Shown here one piece after another: positions 9,511-20,432 of a DNA stretch of 49,943 nucleotides. The stretch is from Phlegmacium glaucopus (lineage: Eukaryota; Basidiomycota; Agaricomycetes; Agaricales; Cortinariaceae). The notes beneath the pieces are model-generated. The model was not told the origin of the DNA and made no database searches. It worked only from the letters and a program-made list of their open reading frames with translations. Each line of letters begins with the position of its first letter. Position 1 is the stretch's first letter. Both the position numbers and the translations under genes were made by a program. The stretch spans positions 84,358 to 134,300 of the forward strand of contig MU130547.1 in the NCBI GenBank assembly GCA_015039465.1, given 5' to 3'.

Positions 9511-11221
9511 AACATACCAGTACTTTGGGCAGAAGATGGGGTTGGATTGATATAGTCATGAAGGATGGACGACGAATGAGCCTGGGATTGATCAAAATAC
9601 TCCTTGAACACTGTATCTGGACGGCTGGTGATGAAGAACTTGACTGGAAGAGATGTACTATGTTCTAAGATCACAGCAAGCAACTCAGCCACAAGGGAGT
9701 GGTCAGAGCATTCATCCAGAGCATCAAGAACAATCACTGCAACTACTTCTCTGCTATCCCTGTATGCAGTGGTGAGTGGTGTAACGATGAAATTCAGGAA
9801 TTGTTTGTTAATCCTCCAAGCTGAGCAGTCAGGATTGGCTTCCACTACGTCCAGGATGAGATGGGACATAGAGGGAAGAAACCTAGCCAACTGAAGGGAG
9901 ATGGTGGGGATGATGCAACGAACATTCCTGGTATCACCCCGGAGGTGAGAAGAGAAGAAGGTGCCACCAAGGGATTTCTTTGCACGGAGAATTTCACTGA
10001 ATGAGTAAGCAATTGTCGTCTTGCCGGTTCCAGCCATCCCACTGAGCCAGTATACCATTGTAGTTGTCTTATCATTCGCCCACACTTGAAGTGTGTCAAG
10101 AATTGCCTCGCGAGTGTCCTTCCTACACGCGTTACGTGGAACAGGAGACGCCGCGTTATATTCTACGAATTGAGCACGTGGCATGAGTTTCTCAGATAGT
10201 GCATCCTATGAACGGGCTTTTAACGAAGATTGTCCGCTTCGAAGATTATATACACTCACCAAGATTCGAGCCTTCGGTTGTTCATTTCCATTCCCATCGG
10301 ACACCTGGTAGACCTAACAGGAATATAGGATCGTCAATACGCAGATTAAATTTCAGGCACATGAAGTGGTAACTTACATTGGTGGCTACAATAAACGTCG
10401 GCTGATTCATGTTTATTTGAGCATTCTGGAAGAGAGACATTGGGCTATTGGCATTCAAAGGAGACAAATGCTAAATGGGCAGTAATTAATGACGACAGTC
10501 GTGAGTACGGCACAGACACCAACCATGGGTGTAGTTTCTGGTCTCGAGCTACCAACGGAACCAAATTGCCTGGGCATATCAGGTATCGTAACCGGGATAG
10601 AATTTGGAGGAGACATAGGGTCTGTTGCTGTACTCGCAACCGTTGTGTCAGAGGCATGGACGATGCTGACCGGAAATGAAGGAGGATGATCGAATGGCAT
10701 ACTGCTGTTCAGTGTGAGGAAGTTAATAATCCATAAAACGTCAGAACAGGACTCAGTTACTAACCTTGTTCTTGCGGCAGTACTAGTCGCCACCATATGG
10801 TCACTGAGGTTGGGCGGAGTTTCTGGCTTCGAGTTGCTAATAGAACCCAACTGCCTGGGCACGTCAGGCATCGATGGGGCAACAGCAATTGGAGGAGACA
10901 TGGAGTCTGTGTCTGCAGTCGCAAGAGTAGTGTCAGGTGGACGGATGATGCTGACCATAGGGACTGGCAACGAAGAAAGATAATCGAATGGCACATTACT
11001 GTTAAGCATGAGGGGCGGATAGTAAGACAACAAAACCCCGTTACTCACCTTGTTCCTGCGACAGTACTAGTCGCCGCCACATGGTTATCAGATCTTGAAT
11101 CCACGTCGATCAACGGTGGGCTGGGCGGGCGCGGCGGTTGGAGAAGGGAACCAATTTTCTTTTTGATAGATCGGGCACCTTCGATTATGCGCTTGTTCTT
11201 AGATGGTTTTTCGCTCGACAT
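9481..11221 (-). CDS. Truncated NACHT-domain NLR-like gene
   Basis: Start ATG at 11221 (MSSEKPSKNKRIIEGARSIK), with about six exons: a basic N-terminus, two duplicated Pro/Ser/Thr-rich exons, a short SLFQNAQINMNQPTFIVATN segment typical of the region before fungal NACHT domains, then the ATPase. The ATPase shows P-loop GMAGTGKTTIAYSF, TISLQLARFLPSM, Walker B VIVLDALDEC and sensor VKFFITSRPD. Fungal NACHT proteins usually continue for several hundred residues into winged-helix and WD40 or ankyrin repeats; here homology stops after QAHSSSILHD and the frame closes at 9481. The start codon of the next gene (9510) lies inside this last coding exon, so the 3' half appears lost and replaced. It is possibly a pseudogene, or the two are spliced together in a way I could not resolve. 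Confidence 0.72.
10479..11066 (-). repeat. Tandem duplication of an exon-intron unit in the NACHT gene
   Basis: Two units of about 285 bp (roughly 10479-10763 and 10764-11049), plus the end of a third copy, repeat intron end, exon and splice donor. Each exon encodes a variant of (N/S)(V/M)PFD, then (D/P)TT(L/V)A, then DSMSPP or DPMSPP, then (S/T)(M/I)PD(V/M)PRQ(L/F)GS. The copies have diverged to roughly 70-75% by eye, so the duplication is not recent. Confidence 0.65.
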
Positions 11222-12295
11222 GATGATGATAGTCAAGAGAGGGCGACTTTGCTCTTCCCACGGTAAAGTCTGTTCTAATCTGAAAGGGCAGAAACTTGGT
11301 AGATGACACTGTGCTACCAAATGGCTGATCCCAACCACAGTCTCATATGTAATGGCTCTTCTCCGCTGGCTACCCTTTCGCTACTTCCTACTTTTACTTG
11401 CAAGTAACATTTTTTCGATGCCACTCCGGTAGATAATGCGTGGTAGGTAGGTTTCACTACCATACCGATATGAGAATTGAGAGGCGAGGAAATACTTTAC
11501 AGTCCGTAAAGCTGTGAACCAGTGCAAAAGAATCGAGAAGGACGGAGACAGCGGGAAGATGGAGGCATCACGCTGACAGAGGGAAGATAGAGACGGCAGC
11601 AACAGTAAGAAGAATACAGAAGGCAGCATCAAGAAATTAGGTTAAGGCTTTGATTGCACATAAATGTCAAGTCCTCTTCGCTACTCCTACCTAACAGCCG
11701 ACCATACACGACTCGCACATTGCTCCAAGTTTGAACATGATCTTACGCATAGGCGTTCTAAGAGGAGAGAGGCAAAGGATTATGCAGAAAAGAAATAAGG
11801 TGAATGGACAAAAACATCATAGGCATCAATCAAGCATCAATCGGCTACCTCATGATTAAGGAAGACGCTAGAAAAGGAAGGGATCAATTTAGATAGCTGA
11901 ACAGATTGAGGACGCTGGGTCCTCAAACAATCCGGCGAATTATTTGCCTAGAACATGTGCACAAAAAAAGTTAAGTTTCGTCACCGTGTGCTAACAAATT
12001 TCAGTTGATCATGAGACCAGACCTCTGTGGGCTGCTTGGGTTGCATATGAGAGCTCAATGATTGAGGCTCAGCAGTCGAGTACGCTTGCTTTAAACCCAT
12101 TTATATGCCGTCGTTCGTCCTTAAACTTACAGTGGTACCCTCCATTCCGGACGTGGAAACCTTGTATAGCCGTTGTTGAAAGATTAAGAAAGGACGCAAA
12201 GTAAAATGAGATATCATAAACAGAGGTTGTTGCCATAAATGCAGTTTATTCTGGTGATCACGTGCCTCTGATAAAACTTTCATTAACCCACTGAG
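11222..12295. other. Intergenic, shared upstream region of the NACHT gene and TAF6
   Basis: No convincing coding frame; the short frames lack introns or codon structure. A block at about 11665-11755 (CCTACCTAACAGCCGACCAT and CGACTCGCACATTGC) recurs in inverted orientation at about 15664-15750. The two genes diverge from this region. Confidence 0.5.
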
Positions 12296-13983
12296 ATGCA
12301 AGTTAGTACCGTTAAACCTAAGCCTCGCCCGACTCAAAGTTCGCAAACGGGAATCTATAAAGTCGACTCCATCAAGGTAAAGCATTCCAAAAACTTGATA
12401 CTAGTACATGACCTAACGAATTGCGACATCTAACTTGGTAGGACATTGCAGAGTCGTTGAATATAACGATATCTGATACCGTAGCATCATCGCTTGCTAG
12501 TGATGTTGAATACCGAATAAACCAAGTAATCGAGGTAATGTCTCGATATATATGTTGGTTCCTTGAGTATATATATTCATCTATCTTTTCAGGAAGCAGC
12601 GCGTTTTATGCGACATGGAAGGCGAACTATTATGACTACCGCAGATATTGATCAAGCACTTCGTGTTCTTAACATCGAACCTCTATACGGACACTCCCCA
12701 TACAACCCAACCACCTTCCGAAGAGCATTGCCTTTCCCACAAGTACCAGCTGCAGGCCCCGTATATTTCGTTGAAGATGAAGAGATAGACTTTGATCGTG
12801 TATTGAGAGAAGAGAAGATTGCTCTTCCGAAGGGAGTCAGTTGGACTGCACATTGGTTAGCTGTAGAGGGCGTACAACCTCTCATACCCGAAAATCCACC
12901 CGCGATACCTCGCGATACGGACGTAGACCCTACTGCGAAGAGCGATCCTCTCAAACTGAACGGATTGACACCTGCAGTTAACGGGGTCGTCAATGGATTG
13001 GGTCTCCCATCAACAACCAATGGACCTCCAGGAACGAAGAAACCTGCTCAAAGTCAACAACTTGTAAAACAAGTTTTATCTCGAGAACTGCAGCTGTACT
13101 ATGTACGTCTGACTTCTTCGTTATTGCCACCTTCTTCGGATATGCCCAAACGGACGGCGGCCCTGGCTAGTTTGAGGAACGATGCGGGGTTGCAGGCTCT
13201 TTTACCTTACCTGGTACGGTGGGTGGCCGAAGGTGTGGTGAATGCGTTGAAAGAGGGTTCGCAGGCGGAAAGTGAAGGAAAAGAGCTAGAGGTATTGTTA
13301 GATGTGATCAGTGCCATCTTGGACAACAATACACTCTTTGTAGAACCATATGTGAGTTTCTATCCTATCTGATCTTTTCTTTTGTCTCAACTATACTCAG
13401 TTGCATCAAATACTACCCCCAATCCTCTCCATCCTCCTGAATTCATCTCTACCCCCGAGTCATGCAACGTTACTCAGAACATCAGCGGCTCAGACACTCT
13501 CCAAACTCCTCACTCAACATTCAACGACATATCCTTCACTTTCCCCACGTATAATGAAGACGCTTCTGCTTGCTCTTATCTCACCTGGCAAAAGTCACGG
13601 TACTCGGGAAGGTGCTATTCGTGGACTCGTAGGTGTGGGAAAAGAGGCTGTAAGAAAAGGACTCGTAGAAGGAGGCGGTGCAAAAGTTGTCGGAGCAGAA
13701 TGGGAATCTGGAGAAGGAGGGAGATCCACTGGGCTTGTGAATTCGGTTATGGTAAGTTTTGCAGTTTTTCTTTTGGCGGTCTGGGCTCATTATAATTATG
13801 TTGTAGGATGCTCTGCGGGTGCTTCAACCCGCTTCGGATATGAATGATTCGCTTGACCCGTCGAAAGTAGCGGATGCTGCTGTGCTTACCCAACTGAATG
13901 AGGTACTTGGAGGGTTCTTTGCAGGAAAAGTTTCAGTGGATGCTGCATGGGCTCGAGGGATATTGGGAATATCAAATTCCTAG
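12296..13983 (+). CDS. taf6: TFIID subunit TAF6 (histone-fold and HEAT domain)
   Basis: Five exons, all in phase 0: 12296-12376, 12442-12534, 12593-13351, 13401-13751, 13807-13983, predicted 486 aa. The N-terminus GIYKVDSIKDIAESL, then VASSLASDVEYRINQVIE and EAARFMRHGRRTIMTTADID, is the H4-like histone fold that pairs with TAF9 in TFIID and SAGA. It is followed by the family signature ALRVLNIEPLYGHSPYNP and PVYFVEDEEIDFDRVL. The C-terminal half (LSRELQLYYVRLTSSLL, YLVRWVAEGV, LLDVISAILDNNTLFVEPY) is the TAF6 HEAT-repeat domain. The ATG at 12296 is the first in the open frame and gives the normal short leader. Length matches fungal TAF6. The product is nuclear and needed for RNA polymerase II initiation. 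Nothing looks broken. Confidence 0.93.
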
Positions 13984-14265
13984 CTTTTGGTATGCAGAAC
14001 TGAATGTCTGTCGATCCAACCGTATTTTGTCAAAAGCTTGTATCACTTTGTTATTCTGTTATTTACAAAACATAAAGATATGCAATTTGCAAATGGAAAA
14101 AAAACACTTGAGACTTGAAAATGCGACGTTACGATGAATCTAAGGATCAAATATGTGCTACAGAAAAGACGAGATAGCGAGGACCAGTGAAGCAATATAA
14201 CTTCTAGAAGCTATGTAGGTAAGCAAGAAGCAAGGACCGTGTACGATTGTTATAAATTTATGTGA

Positions 14266-15124
14266 TCACCAACCATTCCAGATGCCAATCAAGACAAGGA
14301 ACCCAAATATGCCGGCTATGACTCGCCCCACAAGGAGAGGTGGGCTATCTACGGTCCATTTATTGAATTTCGCTGTCGCAGACTCCACAGAAGCGAACAA
14401 AGACTCTCTTGATTCCATGAAATACTCCTTGAGGGATTCGTACTTGTCTCCTGGTGAACCTATTAAAATAAAGGTGTAGTGTCGGCAAGTGAAGAGGGAA
14501 AAAAGTGTAGTGAAAATGATTTACGTACCAGGGAGTATGCCGTGAGTGATGAAATTGAAGTTGAATAAGACGAGAATGATAATTTCTAGCACGAGCAGGC
14601 ATGGCAGGAGAATTATCATGGGTCCAAAGAATATGGACCAACATATGATATGTATAGAGTGGGAGTGTGCTCTTACTAAATAGAAATGGTATCTTTATAA
14701 GATAATCGTAAAACAATGACTTTTTAAAACTGAAACACATACGGAAGGCATATGCAGTTGAGAAAGTATGTGAAGTCCATGCTGCGGAGGGCCATGAGTT
14801 TGGTGTTCATAGCGCAAGGCACACACGTCTCCTTTCGCAACGTGGAACGACAAGGAGAGGCATAAGTGTGAGTAAGTTGAACTCACTCAATGAGGGGGGA
14901 GTAATATGAACTAGCCATGCAGTGACAGCGTTCACGATGTTCACGATAAATTCCCCTAGGCAAGTATGAATACACAGACACTCCAACAGTTCGAATAAAA
15001 ACGCCGTACATAACGCCCTCATGCCATTCCCCAACCATTCTAGTAGATCTTTCTCCTGGTCTAGTATGATGTTCGTGAATTCATTGGGGTTGGATGATAG
15101 TTGTGCAGCTACGACAGCGGTCAT
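14266..15124 (-). CDS. Predicted multi-exon membrane protein, family not recognised
   Basis: Starts ATG at 15124 (MTAVVAAQLSSNPNEF). Predicted exons: a first one with DQEKDLLEWLGNGM, a second with DVCALRYEHQTHGPPQHGL after a GTGAGT intron, a third encoding a strongly hydrophobic stretch (FFGPMIILLPCLLVLEIIIL), and a last one SPGDKYESLKEYF ending in a second membrane segment LVGRVIAGIFGFLVLIGIW and stop TGA at 14266. Two to three membrane segments, no signal peptide or known catalytic motif. Exon borders between 14530 and 14890 are uncertain. Converges on TAF6 with about 280 bp between the stops. Confidence 0.6.
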
Positions 15125-16254
15125 TTTCTGAAACAGAGAGAGGGTTGGAACGAAGAAGTCGTAACGGTGTGGTGGTCGCTGCCACGACCGATGAATGAAA
15201 AGGACTAATGGTAGCCTTGAGGCTGCCCAGGTGGTTGCTCAGCCTGGTTTAATTGTCAACATCAGCGCGTGACCGGAAGCTTCTGAGACTCGGAACACTC
15301 GATTGCCAATGCCATCATCCTACCATTTAATATTTACCCTGCTCACCATACAAGGTCTGAATGGAGAGAATCATGGCAAGGACGCACCGTTCTGAATGAC
15401 TATCGTTGAAACCGTCCTTAAAGCAAACGTACCGTCCCCGGAACTTTTATGGAACCAAATCCCCCTCGTACACGCTCAACCTCAATAACTGAGCTCTCAC
15501 ATGCAGATTTTGAAATGACTCAAGCAGCTCAGGGTGATCTGGTAGTTTGTGTCTAGACTTTATTAACACATGGATAGGAGGCTGGCTCCTTAAATGGTCC
15601 GGAAAGGCAATACGAGTTTGACTCGTAATCTCACAACCAACACCAATATACATTAACTACTATGTGTAAGATCGCATTCAAACTTGAAGCAATGTGCGAG
15701 TCGCGGATGGTTGGTTGTTAGGTGGAACTGGGGAAGGAAACTTGAGGGCTTGAGGACTGGCACAATCCTGGAACCAACCGCCCCTGCCGCAGTGACTGAT
15801 ATCCTTCAAAGCACGACCTCCATTTATGTGAGACCGAAACCAACGTACTCATATCAACTTGTACCTAATTTCTCGGTGGTCTGTCTTTTGTATTTCTTTC
15901 AACTGTTGCTGCTGTGTCTCCGTCTTTCCTCCATCCCCCGACGCCTTCTCGGTCTTTTTGCACTATCACTTCTATGAATTTGTCGTTACTGGCAGGAGGA
16001 AATGTTGTGGGACCAACGATACCTGCTGTGGGTTGGCGGCACTTCCATTTAGGGGGCTTCGGTAAGTCGCTGTTTATTATCAATAATGCTATTGACGTAG
16101 CGGGCAAATTCAGATCTACCTGATTTCTACCGCCAACGCACCAATGCGGGGGCTCAGGATCACATATTTTAACAGATGACATGAACATCATTGGTATTAC
16201 AACCCCAACTACCTCAATATCTTCCGCAACACTTATGATAACGGCTGATGCGGC
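15125..16254. other. Intergenic, no supported gene
   Basis: Contains the inverted partner (about 15664-15750) of the repeat at 11665-11755. A minus-strand open frame covers 15865-16350, but beyond the Nup133-like segment it has no recognisable domain. Upstream of the membrane-protein gene no clear TATA box was seen. Confidence 0.4.
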
Positions 16255-16525
16255 TGAAGTCCTCAAAACCTGTTTGACCTCAAGTGGCAAGTTCGCGTAG
16301 AATGACACGGTCATCTCCGCTGATTTTGAAAAAATGGAATTGCCTGCCACTCTAGAACTAATCTCTGTTATGGTGGAACCTTGTTCATCGATCGAGGCTG
16401 TATCATGGGGAAAGTGATGGAGAGTAAGGGCCTGTTGGATGATTTGAGGTCTTAAGGGAGAATTTCCGCGAGTTTGTAGTCTGCTGGGGCGACGTGGAGC
16501 AGGCGATGGAGAAAATGTAGCCGTT
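16255..16525 (-). pseudogene. Nup133-like N-terminal fragment
   Basis: After a splice acceptor-like CTACAG at 16526-16531 the frame reads TATFSPSPAPRRPSRLQTRG, a Ser/Pro-rich leader, then NSIFSKSAEMTVSFYANLP and LEVKQVLRTS. This resembles, from memory, the N-terminal leader and first beta-propeller strand of fungal Nup133/Nup132, a scaffold of the nuclear pore Y-complex. The propeller that should follow (about 400 residues) and the alpha-solenoid are absent: the open frame continues into sequence with no such pattern. I take it as a relocated 5' fragment. Identification rests on about 90 residues and is tentative. Confidence 0.35.
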
Positions 16526-16620
16526 CTGTAGACCGGTGACCGTCAGTTCAATATTGAAGAATCCAAAACATTGTTCTACTTATTATCTTCTACCTTACAT
16601 ATTCGATATGCTCTAGGAAG

Positions 16621-17648
16621 CTATTTTTTGTGCGCAATAACAACCCATGTCTTGTAAGGATATTCAAACGAACCTTGTGCCTCGTCGATCCAAACTTTAT
16701 CAAGGCCTTGGTCAATGACTTTCTTGATCTCCTCTTGCACCTCTGCCCTTTCGTCGTCCGACAAAGCGACAATGTAACTCGCACTAGCAGCTCTATCGAC
16801 AATAATTTCCTTGTTAGCATGGAGTTTATAGTCCCATTTTTTTTCCTCGGGTGGATTGAATTCCCTTCGGTAAGACGGAGTATCAAAAGTCTGGCGCCAG
16901 TACATGTGACGGAATTGCGGAGTGTTCTGTTCGTGCGCTCCTATGATATCCCCGACTTTGGCGACCCATCGCGCCCCATCCCTATAAAAGCATGAGAATC
17001 AGGGGAACGAATCATAAACCAAATCGATAACAGACCTATCATGTAAATTCCAAACAAAGGCGACAGTGCCATTGGGCCTAAGGATACGAGAGAATTCTGC
17101 AGAAGCCGCTCCATAGTCGGGACACCAATGGAAGGCCTAACATGGAATTGGCTGCATGGACAAAAAATGAAGGAAAACGCTCCATACTTGAGCGATGACA
17201 ACAAGGTTAGCCCAACCCTCAGGGATACCAGTTGCGTCGAAGGTGCCTTCAGCAACTGTTACACGATCATCTTTGACTGCTTGGGAGAAAAAGGATCGCA
17301 TTCCTTCACTTGGCTCAATGGCTTTGATTTGTTTAATTGCTGCGTTCCATTGTGGATCAGCTAGTAGAGCACGAGTGAATATGCCAGTTCCTGATCCAAT
17401 TCTAGATAGAGATTAGTAGAATAAAAGAAGAAACTGAGGGTGTGTTCACTCTACGATGTTGAGCTGTGACTTTGATTTGACAGCGCTGAGGATAAATTCC
17501 AATGCAAATGGTTGGTAGGAAGGCCGAACACTGACAAGGCCAGGTGAGTTTACGTAAATAAAGTAAGATATACCGTGACTGACCGGTCGTAGAGATGGTT
17601 TGTTCCTGGACCAAAACCTACCTGAGCGATTGTGTGGATGGGCGCCAT
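16621..17648 (-). CDS. SAM-dependent methyltransferase (TMT1/CRG1-like, Methyltransf_11 fold)
   Basis: Begins MAPIHTIAQVGFGPGTNHLYD at 17648; exons 17648-17584 and 17530-17450 join in frame to give VRPSYQPFALEFIL, and the next exon carries the SAM-binding motif EIGSGTGIFTRALL. Later motifs: AIEPSEGM (acidic residue binding ribose), FDATGIPEGWANLVVIAQ, AFHWCPDYGAASAEFSRILR and VAFVWNLHDR, the order found in class I methyltransferases. The C-terminal part YWRQTFDTPSYRREF and the end AHKK match the yeast trans-aconitate/cantharidin methyltransferase group. Substrate cannot be told from sequence. Five or so exons with short introns. Stop TAG at 16621. Probably cytosolic. Confidence 0.85.
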
Positions 17649-17700
17649 AATGAAACCTACGTTCCATACTAGGACCCTGGGCAAACTGGCGGTCTATTTT

Positions 17701-18350
17701 TGTCCGGACAGGGTGTTGCGATTCAGTGCGATTCTGGTCCGGATTGCACCTAGGTTCCCAAAATTTATCCAAAAATATGTCTGGATTGTTGACAGGCTAG
17801 CCATTTTTGGGCCCAATTTTGTCCGGATCGGTAGATCGGGCCCCTATATAGGGCTGGAAAAAGACTCTCGCTCGCCTCGAAAAGCACGATTCTAGCTTAG
17901 AATGAGCATCTACATGCAAACAAACTATTTTCTTAATCATCCCCCTTCAATATTTCCACCGCGCTATCCAAACAATTTGATAGCAGCGGAAATGTGACAG
18001 GTCCTGCTGGGAAAATTCAATGGAAATGAATTGTGTTGAAGGTGCCAGTAGGTGTAATAAATTATAATTGCTTTGTTTGAAAGATTGAAATCGCCTTGCA
18101 AACAGAACGAATAACATACAGAAAAGAAAGAAAAAATCAGGGAGGGAATCGAACCACTAGCCCTGACAGACTACACCATATTTTAATATATTAGTGTCCT
18201 AAAATTTGTCCGGATAGGATAGGCAACTAACCTATCCCAACTTCCTCAAACTTGTCTGGATTCTGGTGCTGGCTGCCCAAAAAAAATCGGCAAATCTTGT
18301 CCGGATTAATATTGAGCTGTTGGTCAAAAAATCTCAAATCCTGTCCGGAT
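17701..18350. repeat. Non-coding repeat with eight TGTCCGGAT-like motifs
   Basis: TGTCCGGA, GGTCCGGA or TGTCTGGA occurs at about 17701, 17736, 17779, 17820, 18207, 18254, 18299 and 18342, four at each end of a 650-bp block with none in the centre. Such subterminal clusters are typical of transposase-binding sites in hAT-like elements. All copies are in one orientation and no clear terminal inverted repeat was found. The block lies between the divergent methyltransferase and met2 genes. Confidence 0.45.
18131..18178 (-). other. tRNA-like Pol III promoter remnant (SINE-like)
   Basis: On the minus strand TGGTGTAGTCTG (18178-18167) fits an A-box and GGTTCGATTCC (18155-18145) is a perfect B-box, followed 8 nt later by TTTTTT (18136-18131), a Pol III terminator. 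No complete cloverleaf can be drawn, so this is a tRNA-derived remnant or SINE head rather than a tRNA gene. Confidence 0.4.
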
Positions 18351-18474
18351 TCTCCCACCTATTGTCCTCCGATACTCTACAAGACAAAAATATACCATTG
18401 AGAATGTTCATTACATAATGCATTGGTAATTTTCATATTTAATCTTTCCAGTGTTACTCACCTAGATTGAAGAT

Positions 18475-19924
18475 ATGGCTCAGTATTCTTCTCTGATTGA
18501 ACAATCATTATATATCGTGCCCTCCTTCACACTCGAATGCGGGTCAGTACTCAAACACGTACCGATCGCATTCAAAACATGGGGAAAGTTGAACGAGACC
18601 AACGATAATGTGATGATCATCTGTCATGCGTTCACTGGAAGCGCGGATGTCGAAGATTGGTGAGTGGTAAGTAACAAGTGTCGACGGTCTAGGCTCAACA
18701 GCTCTTAATCGTTCTAGGTGGGGTCCTCTCATGGGTAGAGGGAAGGCTTTCGATCCGAATCGTTTCTTTATTATATGTGCAAATACCCTGGGTTCGCCTT
18801 ATGGTTCAGCTTCACCTCTTACTATCAACCCTGATACGGGAAAACAATATGGACCCGAATTCCCTCCAACTACCATTCGCGATGATGTTGGGTATGTGTC
18901 TGTGTCATATTCACACTCTGAATTTTTTCTGAAGATACATGGATATAGGATACATAAGCTTGTTCTCGATCACTTAGGAATTCGCTCTGTTGCTGTCGTC
19001 ATCGGGGGATCCATGGGAGGGATGGCTGTTCTCGAGTGGCCTCTTTGTACACCCCCAGGCTACGTACGCCGTGTCATACCCCTTGCGACGTCTGCTCGTC
19101 ATTCTGCGTGGTGTATCAGTTGGGGCGAAGCCCAACGACAGAGCATCTACAGTGATCCAGGGTATCAAGATGGTTTCTACACGTCACAACCCGTTTCTGG
19201 ACTGGCAGCAGCTAGAATGAGTGCTCTTCTGACTTATCGTTCGAGAGACTCCTTCGAAAGTCGCTTCGGGCGTAAGCCGCAATTAAACAAACCTCTGCAT
19301 GGGACTCTAACGCCTCCCGCGTCTCCAAAACCATCAGAGGCAGACGAAGCGATAGCTGCCCATAACGATGGCCTTCGAAATCCGAGACCTCGTCAATCAA
19401 GTTCTTCAAACACTGCTCAAGAACTTCAATCACCAACTCCTCAGAAACATCCCATTTTTTCTGCCCAATCCTACCTCAGGTACCAAGGCGACAAGTTCAC
19501 ATCACGATTTGACGCCAATTGTTATATCCATATCACCCGAAAATTGGATACACATGATGTCGCTCGAGACCGTGTCATTGATGGTATCGACGGAAGTTCT
19601 CCACTCGCTCTGCCCAAAGTTCTGTCCACATTACCATCTCATGCACTTGTCATCAGTATCGCCACAGATGGGCTTTTCACGACGTCAGAGCAACGGGAAC
19701 TAGCAGCACATATACCACAAGCCGAGCTAGTGGTGATACCCTCTCCTGACGGTCATGACGGGTTCCTTCTGGAGTTTGAGCAGATTAACACACATATTCT
19801 TCATTATTTGAAGAGGGAGTTCCCTGAATATTATGACAAAGATATAGAGGCGATAGAGGAGGGCTTTACAATCAAAAAGACGAGCGTGTTTGGCGAGGCG
19901 GAGGTTGATATCACAAGTTGGTAG
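18475..19924 (+). CDS. met2: Homoserine O-acetyltransferase
   Basis: Three exons, 18475-18659, 18718-18891, 18949-19924, predicted 444 aa. Catalyses acetyl transfer from acetyl-CoA to homoserine, the committed step to methionine in fungi. Seen: alpha/beta-hydrolase start with FKTWGKLNETNDNVMIICHAFTGSADV, the ICANTLGSPYGSASP block, the nucleophile elbow GGSMGGM, AYxx-type SARHSAWCISWGEAQR, and the acid/histidine part ISIATDGLFTTSEQ and DGHDGFLLE, which together supply the Ser-Asp-His triad. A Ser/Pro-rich insert of about 60 residues (LTPPASPKPSEADEA) lies between lid and core, as in other fungal enzymes. The second intron (18892-18948, 57 nt) has no stop and is a multiple of three, so it could be retained without a frameshift. 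Confidence 0.95.
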
Positions 19925-20432
19925 ACATCATGATGCGTTTTTATTTTATTGCTATAATTAATCAAAAGGCATGGGTACATTCCTTTCGTGATTAATTTAT
20001 TCATAAATATGCGTCGGGGTGCATGGGACATCTCGAATCTTTGCGGGCGCCTATTATCCAAAACGGATGGCTAGCGAAACTACCCTGTAGAAAAATCGAA
20101 ACAAAGGTTCTGATGTATAGTGATTTGAAAAAACAGACAGGTAGGAATCATTTCTGATAATGATGATGGTGGTGGATCCTCTGGAGGGAAGCGCAGTTAT
20201 GAACAGGACTCAGAGGTCAATCAAAAGCTGCGCTGAGGAGTAAGCGCATTGAATAAAAGGCAGTTAGAACTCTATAGCAGCGCGCACTTTGCATGCAAAA
20301 AATCTGCGGGGCACGATTCACTTTGAACGCTGTGGAAGAGTCAGAATATAGATTTGAAGGTGGGAATGAGGCAAGTTACCGACTCGGACGAGATAGGCAG
20401 TAATTATACTAGTAATCGGTACTGATCCAGCA
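19925..20432. other. Intergenic, no supported gene
   Basis: Convergence and promoter space between met2 and the ubiquitin-like-domain gene. No open frame with recognisable content and no clear repeat was seen. Confidence 0.4.

Noticed and set aside
9484..9511. 28-nt intron joining NACHT to the next gene
   Set aside because: Although GTATGT and GGCAG ends exist, 28 nt is far shorter than all other introns here.
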